In this document: in pieces, positions 47,893 through 58,677 of the stretch
Numbering within the stretch: position 1 is the first letter of the stretch
Layout: each line of letters begins with the position of its first letter
Origin: Adineta ricciae
Taxonomy: Eukaryota; Rotifera; Eurotatoria; Adinetida; Adinetidae
Length of the DNA: 64,000 bases
Assembly (NCBI GenBank): GCA_905250025.1
Contig: CAJNOJ010000080.1
Coordinates: forward strand, 62,001 to 126,000
Direction of reading: 5' to 3'
Program-made: the position numbers and the translations under genes
The notes under the pieces: generated by a model
Database searches by the model: none
What the model saw: only the letters and a program-made list of their open reading frames with translations
Told to the model about the DNA's origin: nothing

Positions 47893-48628
47893 ATGGTTTT
47901 CAACGGTAAAAAAGGAGCCATGGACAGCATAGATGAAGAAATTCATTTCTCATCAATGTCGTCTGTGGGAGAGGTGACTCGTACGCGTAAAATCCTACTT
48001 TTACTGATAAGCTTTCAATTGGTAAGATTTTCTACTCAAGATTAAAATCTAAACCAATAGATGTAAGATGAATCAATTCATTTCTAGGTCTTAACTCTTG
48101 TTTGTAGTATTGCTACTCTTTATACTTATATTTTCGGTTTAAACCCCACGTTTCAATCGTTCATTCCCATCATTCTGTTTCTGCTATTTTTTACTTGCTT
48201 AATTTATATCGTGGGATTAGTCGCTGTTGATCGATATATCGTCAACAGCATCTTTGTAGTACGTTTTGATTTTTGTTTTGTTTATTGATCCATCATTACT
48301 TATTTTTCATCGTAGTTTACCAAGCTGATGATAATAGATCTTATTCTGATTTACTTAACCATAGGATTTTGTTTCATCTTACCCATATGTAAGGAAAAGT
48401 ACACAACTGGCGGAATTATTCCAGCTACGATGATTGCTATGAGTTATTTGATGGTATTTTCCGGGATATCTTTTCTTCCGGTAAATCTTTCATATCGATT
48501 TTATTGTGTTTCTAACTTCATTTGGCTTCTAATTGTTTCCTCTCTTGATTTTTTAGGCATTTACAATTCGATACAGTCAAAAATTAGCTGAGCTGTTGAC
48601 TGGTAGTGATTATATCGTAGGAAAATAG
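47893..48628 (+). CDS. Small four-pass membrane protein (unknown)
   Basis: Four exons: 47893..48021, 48088..48258, 48316..48480, 48557..48628; 178 aa, all introns in phase 0. I do not recognise it. A polar N-terminal ~35 residues (KKGAMDSIDEEIHFSSMSSV) precede four hydrophobic segments: about 37-62 (LLLLISFQLVLTLVCS), 70-93 (IPIILFLLFFTCLIYIVGL), 104-124 (LMIIDLILIYLTIGFCF) and 132-155 (MIAMSYLMVFSGISFLP). A short polar tail ends YIVGK. No signal peptide and few charges between helices. Size and topology recall tetraspan families, but no signature (for example tetraspanin CCG) is present. Confidence 0.8.
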
Positions 48629-48984
48629 ATCGATTCGTCGATGATTAACAATAAACATGTATTTTCAGCTTTTGTGTATCAACATTGATTTTATTGATAA
48701 CATGATATTTTACTAATCAGTAGAAAGCCGATTTTTCACTCTCTTGATACCAAGTGAAGTTTGTTTTTACATAAAATGATTGAGATTGTATGAAATATTG
48801 AATGAGAATCGTGTGATGATACATTAAAGTATATCACTACTCAACATACATCATGCAGCAGCTCCTAACGTCATCTATTCGTAGCAATTTATTGTACATA
48901 AATAAAAAGTATCATTACAGTTAAAGTAATTGCATATCAACTTGCGAATTTCTGTCAAAGAAAACAGACGATATTAACAGAAAT
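48629..48984. other. Spacer, four-pass membrane protein to thioesterase
   Basis: 356 bp between two plus-strand genes; 3' UTR of the first (AATAAACATG at about 48649) and promoter of the second. Nothing else seen. Confidence 0.5.
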
Positions 48985-49998
48985 ATGCAGTTTGTATCGT
49001 TTTCAATATACTTACTATGTAAGGAAATGATCAGATGCCCCACCGTAATAACTCTTTCGAGAAACTATACAACATCGATGGTTCCGATAGAAGACTTTAT
49101 AAGAAACGAAGTACAGCTATCTTATTTAACATATCTTTTATTTATTTCTGCTGCACTTTCACGTCCTATCAGAATACAAACTTACCGACCGGTAGTTCTC
49201 ATGCATGGAATCGTCGCATCAGCTTCGGACATGAACGAAATTGCTAGTTGGCTTCGGACCTCTTTCAATGGGATCTATGTTCTGTCGATTGAAATCGGCA
49301 ATGGCGTAGATGACTCATTTCTATGGCCAATGAACAAACAGGTCGATTATTTCTGTGAGAAGATTCGAAGTAATGTTTATTTACAACAAGGATTCAATCT
49401 ATTGGGATTTTCTCAAGGAAGTGTTATCGTCCGCGCTGCTGTCGAGCGATGTTCATTACCAGTTTATAATTTAATAACATTAAATGGTGTCCATCAAGGC
49501 ATATTTGGTATACCTTATCTTCTCAAACTGCCCGTTTATTTCCGTGAATTAATCACGAAATATGCGTATGAGAAAGTCATTCAGACATATGTTGGTGTTG
49601 CTAACTATTGGCGAGATCCAATGCAGCTAGATCGATACATATCTGATTGTCATTTTCTTCCCGATATCAATAACGAACGGGAATTACGAAATGAAACCTA
49701 TCGTACAAACATGTTAAAATTAAACGCATTTGTTATGACCTATTCTGATCTCGATGAAGTCGTTACTCCAAAAGAGTCCGGCTGGTTTCTAGGCTATGCG
49801 CCTGACACATTAAATATCGAAACGTGGAATAATTCAAGACAATTGACTGAAGATCTTATCGGTATGCGGACTCTTTGGGAACAAGGAAAAGTGTATAGAT
49901 TTGTATCGCATACGCGTCATCAAGATGGATCACACGGAGCCAATCGAGAATTTTTCATGAAAAATATTCTAATATTTTTTAACAATACAATTCTCTGA
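48985..49998 (+). CDS. Palmitoyl-protein thioesterase (PPT1/PPT2 family)
   Basis: A single open frame of 337 codons without introns. It removes palmitate from protein cysteines in the lysosome. The alpha/beta-hydrolase core is clear: VVLMHGIVASASDM, nucleophile GFSQGS (about residue 145), LNGVHQGIFGIP, YWRDPMQLDRYIS, FLPDINNERELRNETYR and, near the end, the SHTRHQDG region with the likely catalytic histidine. The wording NYWRDP and DINNER resembles PPT1 somewhat more than PPT2. The true start may be the ATG at 49078, which puts the hydrophobic segment YLTYLLFISAALS nearer the N-terminus as a signal peptide. Its end is 84 bp from the ABCB gene, convergent. Confidence 0.88.
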   Translation: MQFVSFSIYLLCKEMIRCPTVITLSRNYTTSMVPIEDFIRNEVQLSYLTYLLFISAALSRPIRIQTYRPVVLMHGIVASASDMNEIASWLRTSFNGIYVLSIEIGNGVDDSFLWPMNKQVDYFCEKIRSNVYLQQGFNLLGFSQGSVIVRAAVERCSLPVYNLITLNGVHQGIFGIPYLLKLPVYFRELITKYAYEKVIQTYVGVANYWRDPMQLDRYISDCHFLPDINNERELRNETYRTNMLKLNAFVMTYSDLDEVVTPKESGWFLGYAPDTLNIETWNNSRQLTEDLIGMRTLWEQGKVYRFVSHTRHQDGSHGANREFFMKNILIFFNNTIL

Positions 49999-50082
49999 AG
50001 ACGTGCAGCCGTCATTAGAAATTCAACTTTTATTTTCCGAACTGAAACATAATTAGAGTTCACTGTACAAAAATGAAACAAT

Positions 50083-53000
50083 TTATTTCAATTTTCCCAT
50101 CGCTAAACGATAGTATCGACCACCAAGTGCGAGCAATTCTTGACTAGTACCACTTTCTACTATGACACCATTGTGTATAACACATATCATATCTGCATTC
50201 TGAATTGTTGATAAACGGTGAGCAATTGTGATAGATGTTCGGTTTTCTTGGGCAACTTCTAACGCGTCTTGAACTACTTTTTCACTTTCACTATCCAATG
50301 CACTGGTAGCTAAAATAATCGTACAGCGTTATGCCGGGAATGAATAATTAGTGTACTCGTACCTTCGTCAAGTAAGAGAATTTTTGGATCACGAATTAAT
50401 GCTCTCGCAATGGCTAAAGAAACAATTTGAAGTAGAATTCTTTGGAAATTTATCTTCTCGTACCAATTCGCTGCTTTTGTCCACCCGATAGTTGCGTACC
50501 TTTAGCACCACAGTTTGTATCGTATCCCTTTAAAAAATCGTTTCGAATTTTTAAATAAAATTTTCATTCGATGACTTACATCAGGAAGTTGCTGAATAAA
50601 TTCATGAATATTCGCACTTTTGGCTGCTGCAATAATTTCCTCCATTGGAATATCGCTACGGCGATTGTCACCGTAGGCGATGTTGTCTTTGATTGACATA
50701 TCGAATAATGTAGGTTCTTGTGAAACAAGGCCAACTGAGAAAAACATTTATTAGTGTTGAAGCAACGAAAACATTATGTGATTTACTTTGTGAGCGGTAC
50801 CATTGCAAATTAAGACTTCGTACATCTTTCGAGTCAGCCAACTGTAAACGAACATTTAGAAATGAAACTGAACACGAGATAAAACATTTTCTCTTACTAA
50901 TCGACCAACATTTGGATCGTAGAAACGTTCGACAAGTTGAATTGTTGTTGATTTTCCACAACCAGATGTACCTAGACATTGAAACCACGTTCTGTGCAGA
51001 AGTATGTACGAGAGCTAATTTCGATTCACATACCGACAAGTGCAACTTTTTGACCTAAAATACAATACCAACGGAATTATAATGAGAGTCAGTGAATGAA
51101 GAGAACATACCAGCACGAATCTTAAGTTTGAAATTTCTGAGAATGATCGATTCCGGTCTATTAGGATAGATGAAATGCACACTTTCAAAATCAAGTTGTC
51201 CAGTGAAGTTTGGCTAGATAAAGAAAATATTTCGATTTTCAAGGAATTTTAATAAAATGTTTACTTACAATTTCTTCACCCGAAGATGAAGTATTGTCAA
51301 TCAATGGTTTTCTATTCCACAAGTCCAAAATTCGTCCGCCCGCTTCAATGGCTTTGGTATAATCTGGAGACATCGCAGCCGTTTGACCCACACTTTGCGC
51401 ACCAAATATAATACAATTGAAACATCTAAAAATACGACAATTGCTCATAATATTTTCAACGAAATTCACTTCGTGAACACTTACAAGAGCACATCTTCAA
51501 ATGAAAGCGTACCCTGAGCGACTAGATGAGCACCTAGTCTGAACAACGCTGCTAAACTAAAGAATATTACGGAATTTGTTAATGAAAAGAATACACCGAA
51601 AATATGTGCCCGTTTTATCGACGCTCTAGAAGGGCAAAATGATCGAATAGTATTTGTTCATTGTAATGAAATTTCATTTACCGGTAGGGAACTTCGATAT
51701 ATGAACAATATTCCTGGTAAAAATGATCTTCTTTTGTCAATTGTATCACTGTTCGAATATTCTGTATCGATTCAGTTGCCACCTAAAGGTTATGTCACAC
51801 ACGAGAATGAATAACTTCTAAATCGAATAATGCTACACACTTTCCCTGCATTTTCGTGAACTTCTTTGTTTTTGCTTGAAAATCCAGTCATCAGATAGTT
51901 TTGTAGGAATCCTCCGGCAACCATCAGTGGAACAAATGCTAAGATGAGTAATGTTAACTGCCAAGCGAATATAAAACTTAAGATGACACCAGTGCCAAGC
52001 GCAGCTAAGTTTTGTAACATGGTTCCTATGCGAATGCCCGTTGCTCCTTGGACAGCAGACGCTTCAGTAGCTAAACGCGTACACAAAGCACCGGTATTGT
52101 TCTTGGGATCATCGAAATAGGCAATATCTTGACGCAAAATAGCCAGAAACGTTTGTGAACGTAATCTTTTAGTCAGTGCTTCACCGGAACAAGCAAATGA
52201 AAACGCCTAGATAGAGAATGTATTGTTGCAGTTTGATCTGTATAGATTATCGTACTTGAAGGAATGTAGAAACTAAGATTAGAATACCGAAGCCAATGAA
52301 CAAGAGTATATAAAGTAAGACTCGATCTTTTTGCACGTTTTTATCACATTCTTGAAAGACCTTTTTAAACAGATGAGAAATCGCGTATATGATTAACATT
52401 GAACACTATTCAAGAGTAAAAAATGTATTACCGCTGTAAGTTTACTCAAAATTAGACCAAAGACAGGTTGAATGCCACCGGTACATGTGCATGCTAAACA
52501 ACCTAGTACTATATATTTCCATTCAGGTTTATTTAACGAAAGCATTGTCCTAGCCACATCTGGTTTTTTCTCCTAAACAAACAAAAAATCGATTGAAGTT
52601 CATCGAATTTTGATAGCTTACTTTTTTCTCCTTCTCATCATTTTCCTCATCATCATCTTCTGCTGTCTTTTTCTTTCCATATAATGCCGCGATGACTGAT
52701 GGTGTTAAACTAACTACTGTCGAAGCTCGTTTTCGAATACCCTCTGAATCAGTCTCGTCCAGATTATGAGCAGTAGCAATTCCCGCGCTTTCTTGACGTT
52801 CGAAAGCTAATTGTTCTTCTTCTTCAGCTCGCCGTAGATTTTGTTGCTCCACAAGACCGTAGTATACGCCTTCAGCTTTCATTAATAACGCATGATCACC
52901 TTCTTCAACTACTTCACCTTTGTGCATGACTACAATTTTATCAGCATTACGAATTGTGGAAAGACGATGTGCAATAACCAATGTTGTTCGTCCTAAATAT

Positions 53001-55607
53001 AGTAAGCGTAATCTGGGTAACATAGTGTTTACTAAGTTCTGAGTATACCCTCAGCAGCTCGATCTAACGCATCCTGTACGATTTTTTCACTTTCGTTATC
53101 GAGTGCACTTGTAGCTAGAATTCAAGATGTACAAGATAGACTGAGGAGAACACGATTCACCTACCTTCGTCGAGAAGTAAGATTTTCGGATCTCGAATCA
53201 AGGCGCGAGCAATTGCTAAAAGACAATTGGAGCGATATAGAGGACAACAACGACGTGATTGATCATTTACCGATTCGTTGTTTTTGTCCACCTGATAACG
53301 TAGCACCACGTTCACCAACTCGTGTCTCATATTTCTATTCGAAGAACGCAGAAGCATCCAGGTATTTGTATGTAGTCTCCTACAAAACTTACATCAGGTA
53401 AGGTCATAATGAAGTCATGTGCATTAGCCATTTTTGCCGCTTCGTGGACTTCAACATCAGTAGCCGAGTCTCGTCCGAATAGAATATTTTCTCGAATTGT
53501 TGCTTGAAATAGGATAGGTTCTTGACTAACCACACCAATATGCTCTCTTAACCATTTTAAATTATATTCTTTCACTTCGTGTCCATCGATACGAACTGAA
53601 CCCGCATCCGAATCGTAGAATCGTTGTAGTAATTGAACACATGTTGATTTGCCGGAACCTGACGACCCAACTAGAGCGATGGTTTGGCCTCGTCTCACAT
53701 CGAATGATATTTCATTGAGAATTTGAACACCCGGGCGTGAGGGATATGCAAAGCTCACATTATCAAATTCGATATCGCCAACTAGATCATCTTTTTTCAC
53801 ACCAGTCTCTGAATCGCTGATAATCTTTGATGGCTAGAAGAATATTTTACAAAAGCAGAGCAATTATCGATGCGAATCAAAAATGATCATAGACCTACAG
53901 CATCAATAACCTCCCATACAATACGAGCTGCTGCTCGTGCTTGAGTTAACGCTTGAAAGTGAGGACTAGCTTGTCCCAAATTGAACACAGCGATGATAAT
54001 AGAAAAGAAAACCTGGAATATGATACTTAGTTTCTAAAACACTCGTTCATCGTTTGCACTTACAATAATAACATTGCCGATATTATATCCTTCATCACGA
54101 ATTAATTTTGCTCCATACCAAAATCCTGTTGAAATCAAATGTAGAGATTTCACATGGAATAGTCCACCTCAACGTGTAAAACAATTACCCAATGCATATG
54201 CACAATAAATCAAAAACCATACGAGACCCATTGAAGAACCATTGATTGCACCTTTTCTTATACCACTCTTCTTTGCCTCATCAAGATGGTATTCATATCT
54301 GAAAAGGTCTTGAAATAATATTACAAATTAGAAATCATTTAAATCAGACCTTTTCGTTTCTCGTTCTTGCCCATTGTAACAAAAAACTGTACGAATCGCG
54401 CTGAATACTTCTTCCGCTACTGCACCTGCCCTTCCATAAGCTTTCAGCTCCTTAGCTGTTAAACTAGATGCAAACTAGTAAAGTATCGTAGAGACATATG
54501 CAATTCTTCTACTTTATATCCAAAACATACTTTTGATAGAAGCAACGCAGAGGCAAACAACAGTGGAGACATGGACAAAACGACTAATGTTAATTTCCAT
54601 CCTTTGGCAAAGCCTGAATGAACAGATGGATTTCAGACAGTGCTGCAAGATCACACATGTATGTGTTGAAACTCACCAATAATCAATCCAGTAATAAATG
54701 ATGCTAAAAACTGTGCTGCTGATCCCAGTTTATCTCCAATACCATCGTGAATTTTATCAACATCATCTGTTAATCTCGTATTCAATTCTCCTGTTTTATG
54801 TGTATCGAAATAAACAATTTCTTTGCGAAGAATTGATCGAAAGAGATTTTGTCGTATAGCACGTGTCTGTCTTTCGGCTGGCATACTCCAAAAAGCGACC
54901 TGAACATATCCCAGTAAAATACTGACACAACCAAGTGCCACCATATAATTAATCTGTGTCATAACTAAAGCTTGAAAGTCAACAGAAGTCCCATTCGTCA
55001 TCGTGAAATTACAGATTCTAGATTGAAATTGTCGTTTGAAAAAATTTCTCTCACTCTCTCTCTCTCTATAAATATGTTCTTACGATATCGATGAGAGTAT
55101 ATTGGATATAGATAACTGATAACCAGGAGGGCAGGATTCGATTGCAAGCGCTGTATAGTTCGTTGTGCAGAGACCAGCTGTTCGATCTGTGAACGTATTT
55201 AATAGACTACCGAATACAATGATCATCAATGGCATTAAAACCCCATGAGCTAGTCCACCGGCTGTACCAATTAACATCAAAATAATATCGAGAGTCGAAG
55301 CGTATCGAAACTGGTTAATGCATATGATGAAGGATGTTTATTAGTAGGAAATATAGTTTATCTTACCAAACTTGCGAGACTGACAACATCAGCAGTTTTT
55401 TTCTTTTCCCCTCGAAATTTTGCAAAGAAACCTTGATTTTTGGTATCGTTTTCCTCATCGGAATTCTCCGCACTATTTATAAGAAAATAGAACAGTTAAA
55501 AAGCAGATGATTGTTTCCAAATACTTTTTCTCGTCAGCGTTGTTTTGAATCGCATTACTTGATTTCACGAACTTTCCACCTTGTTTCTCAATGTCGATTT
55601 CTCTCAT
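50083..55607 (-). CDS. ABCB: Full-length ABCB-type (P-glycoprotein-like) transporter
   Basis: Twenty-eight exons from 55525..55607 to 50083..50309, every junction in phase; 1,334 aa. It is an ATP-driven exporter of lipids or xenobiotics at the cell membrane: TMD1-NBD1-linker-TMD2-NBD2. NBD1 has Walker [10 protein letters not shown], signature LSGGQKQR, Walker B ILLLDE and AHRLST; NBD2 has [23 protein letters not shown] and AHRLST, so both ATP sites look canonical. The linker is acidic ([13 protein letters not shown]). The first extracellular loop carries cysteines and an N-glycosylation site. Each half has a 64-nt exon followed by a 51-nt exon in the same phases (53271..53334 and 53165..53215; 50464..50527 and 50363..50413). 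A 21-nt microexon (51034..51054) codes GQKVALV just before Walker A of NBD2. Identity as ABCB1-like is secure; substrate is unknown. Confidence 0.95.
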
Positions 55608-56503
55608 CCTCACTTTTTCATAACCTAATAACGTATTCGACTTGTCTTCGTGTCTCTATGTATTTAAATATGAGATGCTTTACACACTTGATTAGTTACG
55701 CGTCATTTGGTGAAAGGTGAAAATATTCTAACTTTCACGTTTTTTTTATGTTCCCGAAAAGAAACAAAGACACGAAAGACGCTAGTTCACGTCCGAACGT
55801 TCGAATAGTGCGCCTCAGGCTGTTAACCTATTAGCCTCGTATAGAAATGTATGTAGAATCCGAATATATTCGATAATTTACATGTGCGCGTAATTAATGT
55901 TACGCTTATGATTTTCGGGTAACTGGATACAATTAAAATGTATAAAAACAGTAGTAACTGGTGGTGAGTCATCGTTTTGATATATACATCTTAATTTCGT
56001 CGTATCATTACGGTGAAATGACGTAAATTATCGAGCGGTCAGGAAGTGTATTCCAATGAATAAATTGTTTGAAAACTCAAAATTTACTATAAACGAAAGA
56101 AAATGGTGAATAGGCGAGTAAAATTATGATGCTCTAATAAATAGTAAACAAAAATATCCAGTAACGCATGACAAGTTGCTAAAGGAGCATATGCAGGTCA
56201 AATCACTGTTAATAGCAAACTATATAAATGTTCTACCAGTGCATTTGTAGTTCTATCATACTTGTCAATTCCGTATTACTTTCAAATGGAATAAAGCTAA
56301 TGATAAATTTTCAGTTGATTCACAAGAAATTCGCTCATGTATTGACACGCAGATTTTTCATCATTTGTGGCTGATAGAACGAATGTACTTGGATCAATGT
56401 GTCTCTCCTCCTGAGAATATTTATGAAATCATATCGAGCTGATAGCTCGTAACACAAGAATAGCTCACTTTCGAATTGCCATTAAATTAAATAAATCGTA
56501 AAG

Positions 56504-56718
56504 CATAGATGGAACTGGTACCGGCAACCGGCCGGTCCGATCTTCGTCTCATTGCGTATATTAAAGATTCAGAGACAGCTTTGGTAAGTTGGGCTGTAGT
56601 AAAGTGTTCAAAATATTTGTTCATCGTGAGTTTAACGAAGATTTTTTATCGGTAGGTCAGTAAGAAACTGGTAGACTGGCCGGTCCGGTCTAACTTTTTC
56701 AGGCCGATTCCATCTATG
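56504..56718. mobile_element. Small non-autonomous hAT-like element (MITE)
   Basis: A 215-bp element bounded by perfect 11-bp terminal inverted repeats, CATAGATGGAA at the left and TTCCATCTATG at the right. It is flanked by near-identical 8-bp direct repeats, TCGTAAAG (56496..56503) and TCGTACAG (56719..56726), one mismatch. An 8-bp target duplication is the hallmark of hAT transposons. Inside both ends lies a GC-rich GGCCGGTCC motif (about 56530 and 56679). It codes for nothing. The repeat structure is seen directly; the hAT assignment is inferred. Confidence 0.65.
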
Positions 56719-58602
56719 TCGTACAGTGGGGGAGGGGGAGAATTAACGTTAACTCCATAATAAATTTGAGTACGTAACGATCGCTAAACTACCTTAATGC
56801 GACAGTTTCTATAAATAAATAACTGGAAAGGAAGAAAAGTCTCTTTCACCGGCCTGAAATCCGTATGTTTCGTACCATCATAGTAAAACTTTCTAGAATC
56901 ACACAAATACGAAGACGATATTTTAATAGCAGAACATCTAAAGCCTTCATAGTGGATTGCGAGAAGATTTCTTTACGCAAAATTTTGAGACGAACTCCAT
57001 GAACTATCTTATAAGTGACAGATGCACTTATCATAGCATACTCCTTCTATCGCATCTCAAGGTCTTTTACTTTCAATAACACGTTTTTACAGATTTGACC
57101 TTGAGTTTTTTGTACTTATATTTTAGATGATGACTTTAATTTATCCGTTATAGTCTACAGAATTTTTTTCAACTAATTATCTGAACGACACGCAAGCAGT
57201 AGGATAGACATCGGAGATTTATAGCGATTATTCTAGACGACGAGTATAAACTACATAGGATTGGTTGTTAGTGACATTCCGTAAAATACCATATGAGTAT
57301 GTATGAACGTGTTTTTGGTTGAAATTCCTCTTTCGGAGACCTTGTCTTTGCTTGTGCTCGTCGTTTTATGAGATGAACATAGTTCAAAACATATTTTTAA
57401 ATATCACGACTACATTGTATACGATCTTATTTTTTGTAAGATAGTAATAAAAGTGATTTACTATCCACGTTTCATATTAGTTATATCTTTTCTAAATTAC
57501 ATCTGAAATCCGGGTAAAGTTTCTATTTTCTTCTGTAACTATCTCAGTAATAGTGAGTGTCGAGGTTTAAATAAGAAATATCAATGATAACTGATACCAC
57601 TATATAATATGTACAATTCATTTAGTATTCTATTAAGATTTTGCATTGACATATACGTATTTTTTGTGAATGAACTTGTCTATCGATATGAAGAATTCGA
57701 TCAAAGAAAGAAACGTCTTTGAACAGTGCTTTGTAAAGATTCTTTATGTGACAATTGATGTCCGTTCGATAGCAATCGCAAATGTAAGATCGTGGCATTT
57801 TCATTTGAATGCGAATATATACGACGCATCACACGTTTCACTATGATAAAAATGAGGTGATGTCGTATGCATCCATTGGTCGGAATGAGTCATCTTATAA
57901 ATCTAACCCGAGTACTCTGAAAATGACGAATGATAATTGAATTGTGAATCACTGTAGAAATTGATTTCTTTGCATCGAACCACTTCTATTGTTAGTTTTA
58001 GTAATCGATAAAAAAACCTGACAATTCTATTTGCTCTTCTGAAGAATAAGTCGTTTTTTTCTTAATGTTTTGCGTCAACATCATAGTAGTGTATTTGTAT
58101 TCATTTAGTTGCCACCGCTCGAAGATCACCTCATACATAGTACGCGTGGATCTCCTAAGCGCTGGTTTATCTACAGTTCGTCAGTACCGCCGAACACTTT
58201 TTGATAGGTGCATGCACTTACATCTTGACCCCATGCGCATGTAGATATACCTGGGATTGTTTTTTTTTGCATTCTTTTATTGTTCGACGTATCCATGTCG
58301 ACAGAGCGTGATCAGCAGATATTTTCTATATCGAGTAACTGATAAGATAACGAAAATCTAGCGTGCGAACATCGACAAAAAAGAAGTAGAAGTCGTCGAT
58401 GATAATCTAGACCCTGACTACGAGTGATAGACGCAAAATTTGTTTACTTTCGAACATCGAAGAATCGAGAAAGAAAGAGAATCACGCATCTTCTCGTCCT
58501 CGAAACTGCGTATCAACATTAGATTCATTAGTTTTCGTTATTTAATCACACCTTAGACAGCGAAGGACAGTGTTGATCAAAATATAGTGAAAAGAAACCG
58601 AC

Positions 58603-58615
58603 CATATATAAAAAA
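58603..58615 (+). promoter_or_regulatory. TATA box of the fatty acid synthase gene
   Basis: CATATATAAAAAA about 65-75 nt upstream of the ATG at 58678. Spacing fits a core promoter with a short leader. Inference from motif and position. Confidence 0.5.
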
Positions 58616-58677
58616 CAAGTATTTTCTCTTGGTTTCATATTTATTTTTTTTCTCTTTCAAGATCAAATCTTAACATC

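Larger units (their letters stand above)
55608..58677. other. Divergent intergenic region, ABCB / FASN
   Basis: 3.1 kb between two start codons, the longest gene-free stretch. It contains the small inverted-repeat element at 56504..56718, palindromes GTGCATGCAC (about 58207) and ATGCGCAT (about 58233), and the FASN TATA box. Short open frames have no family likeness. The rest is unremarkable AT-rich DNA. Confidence 0.5.
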
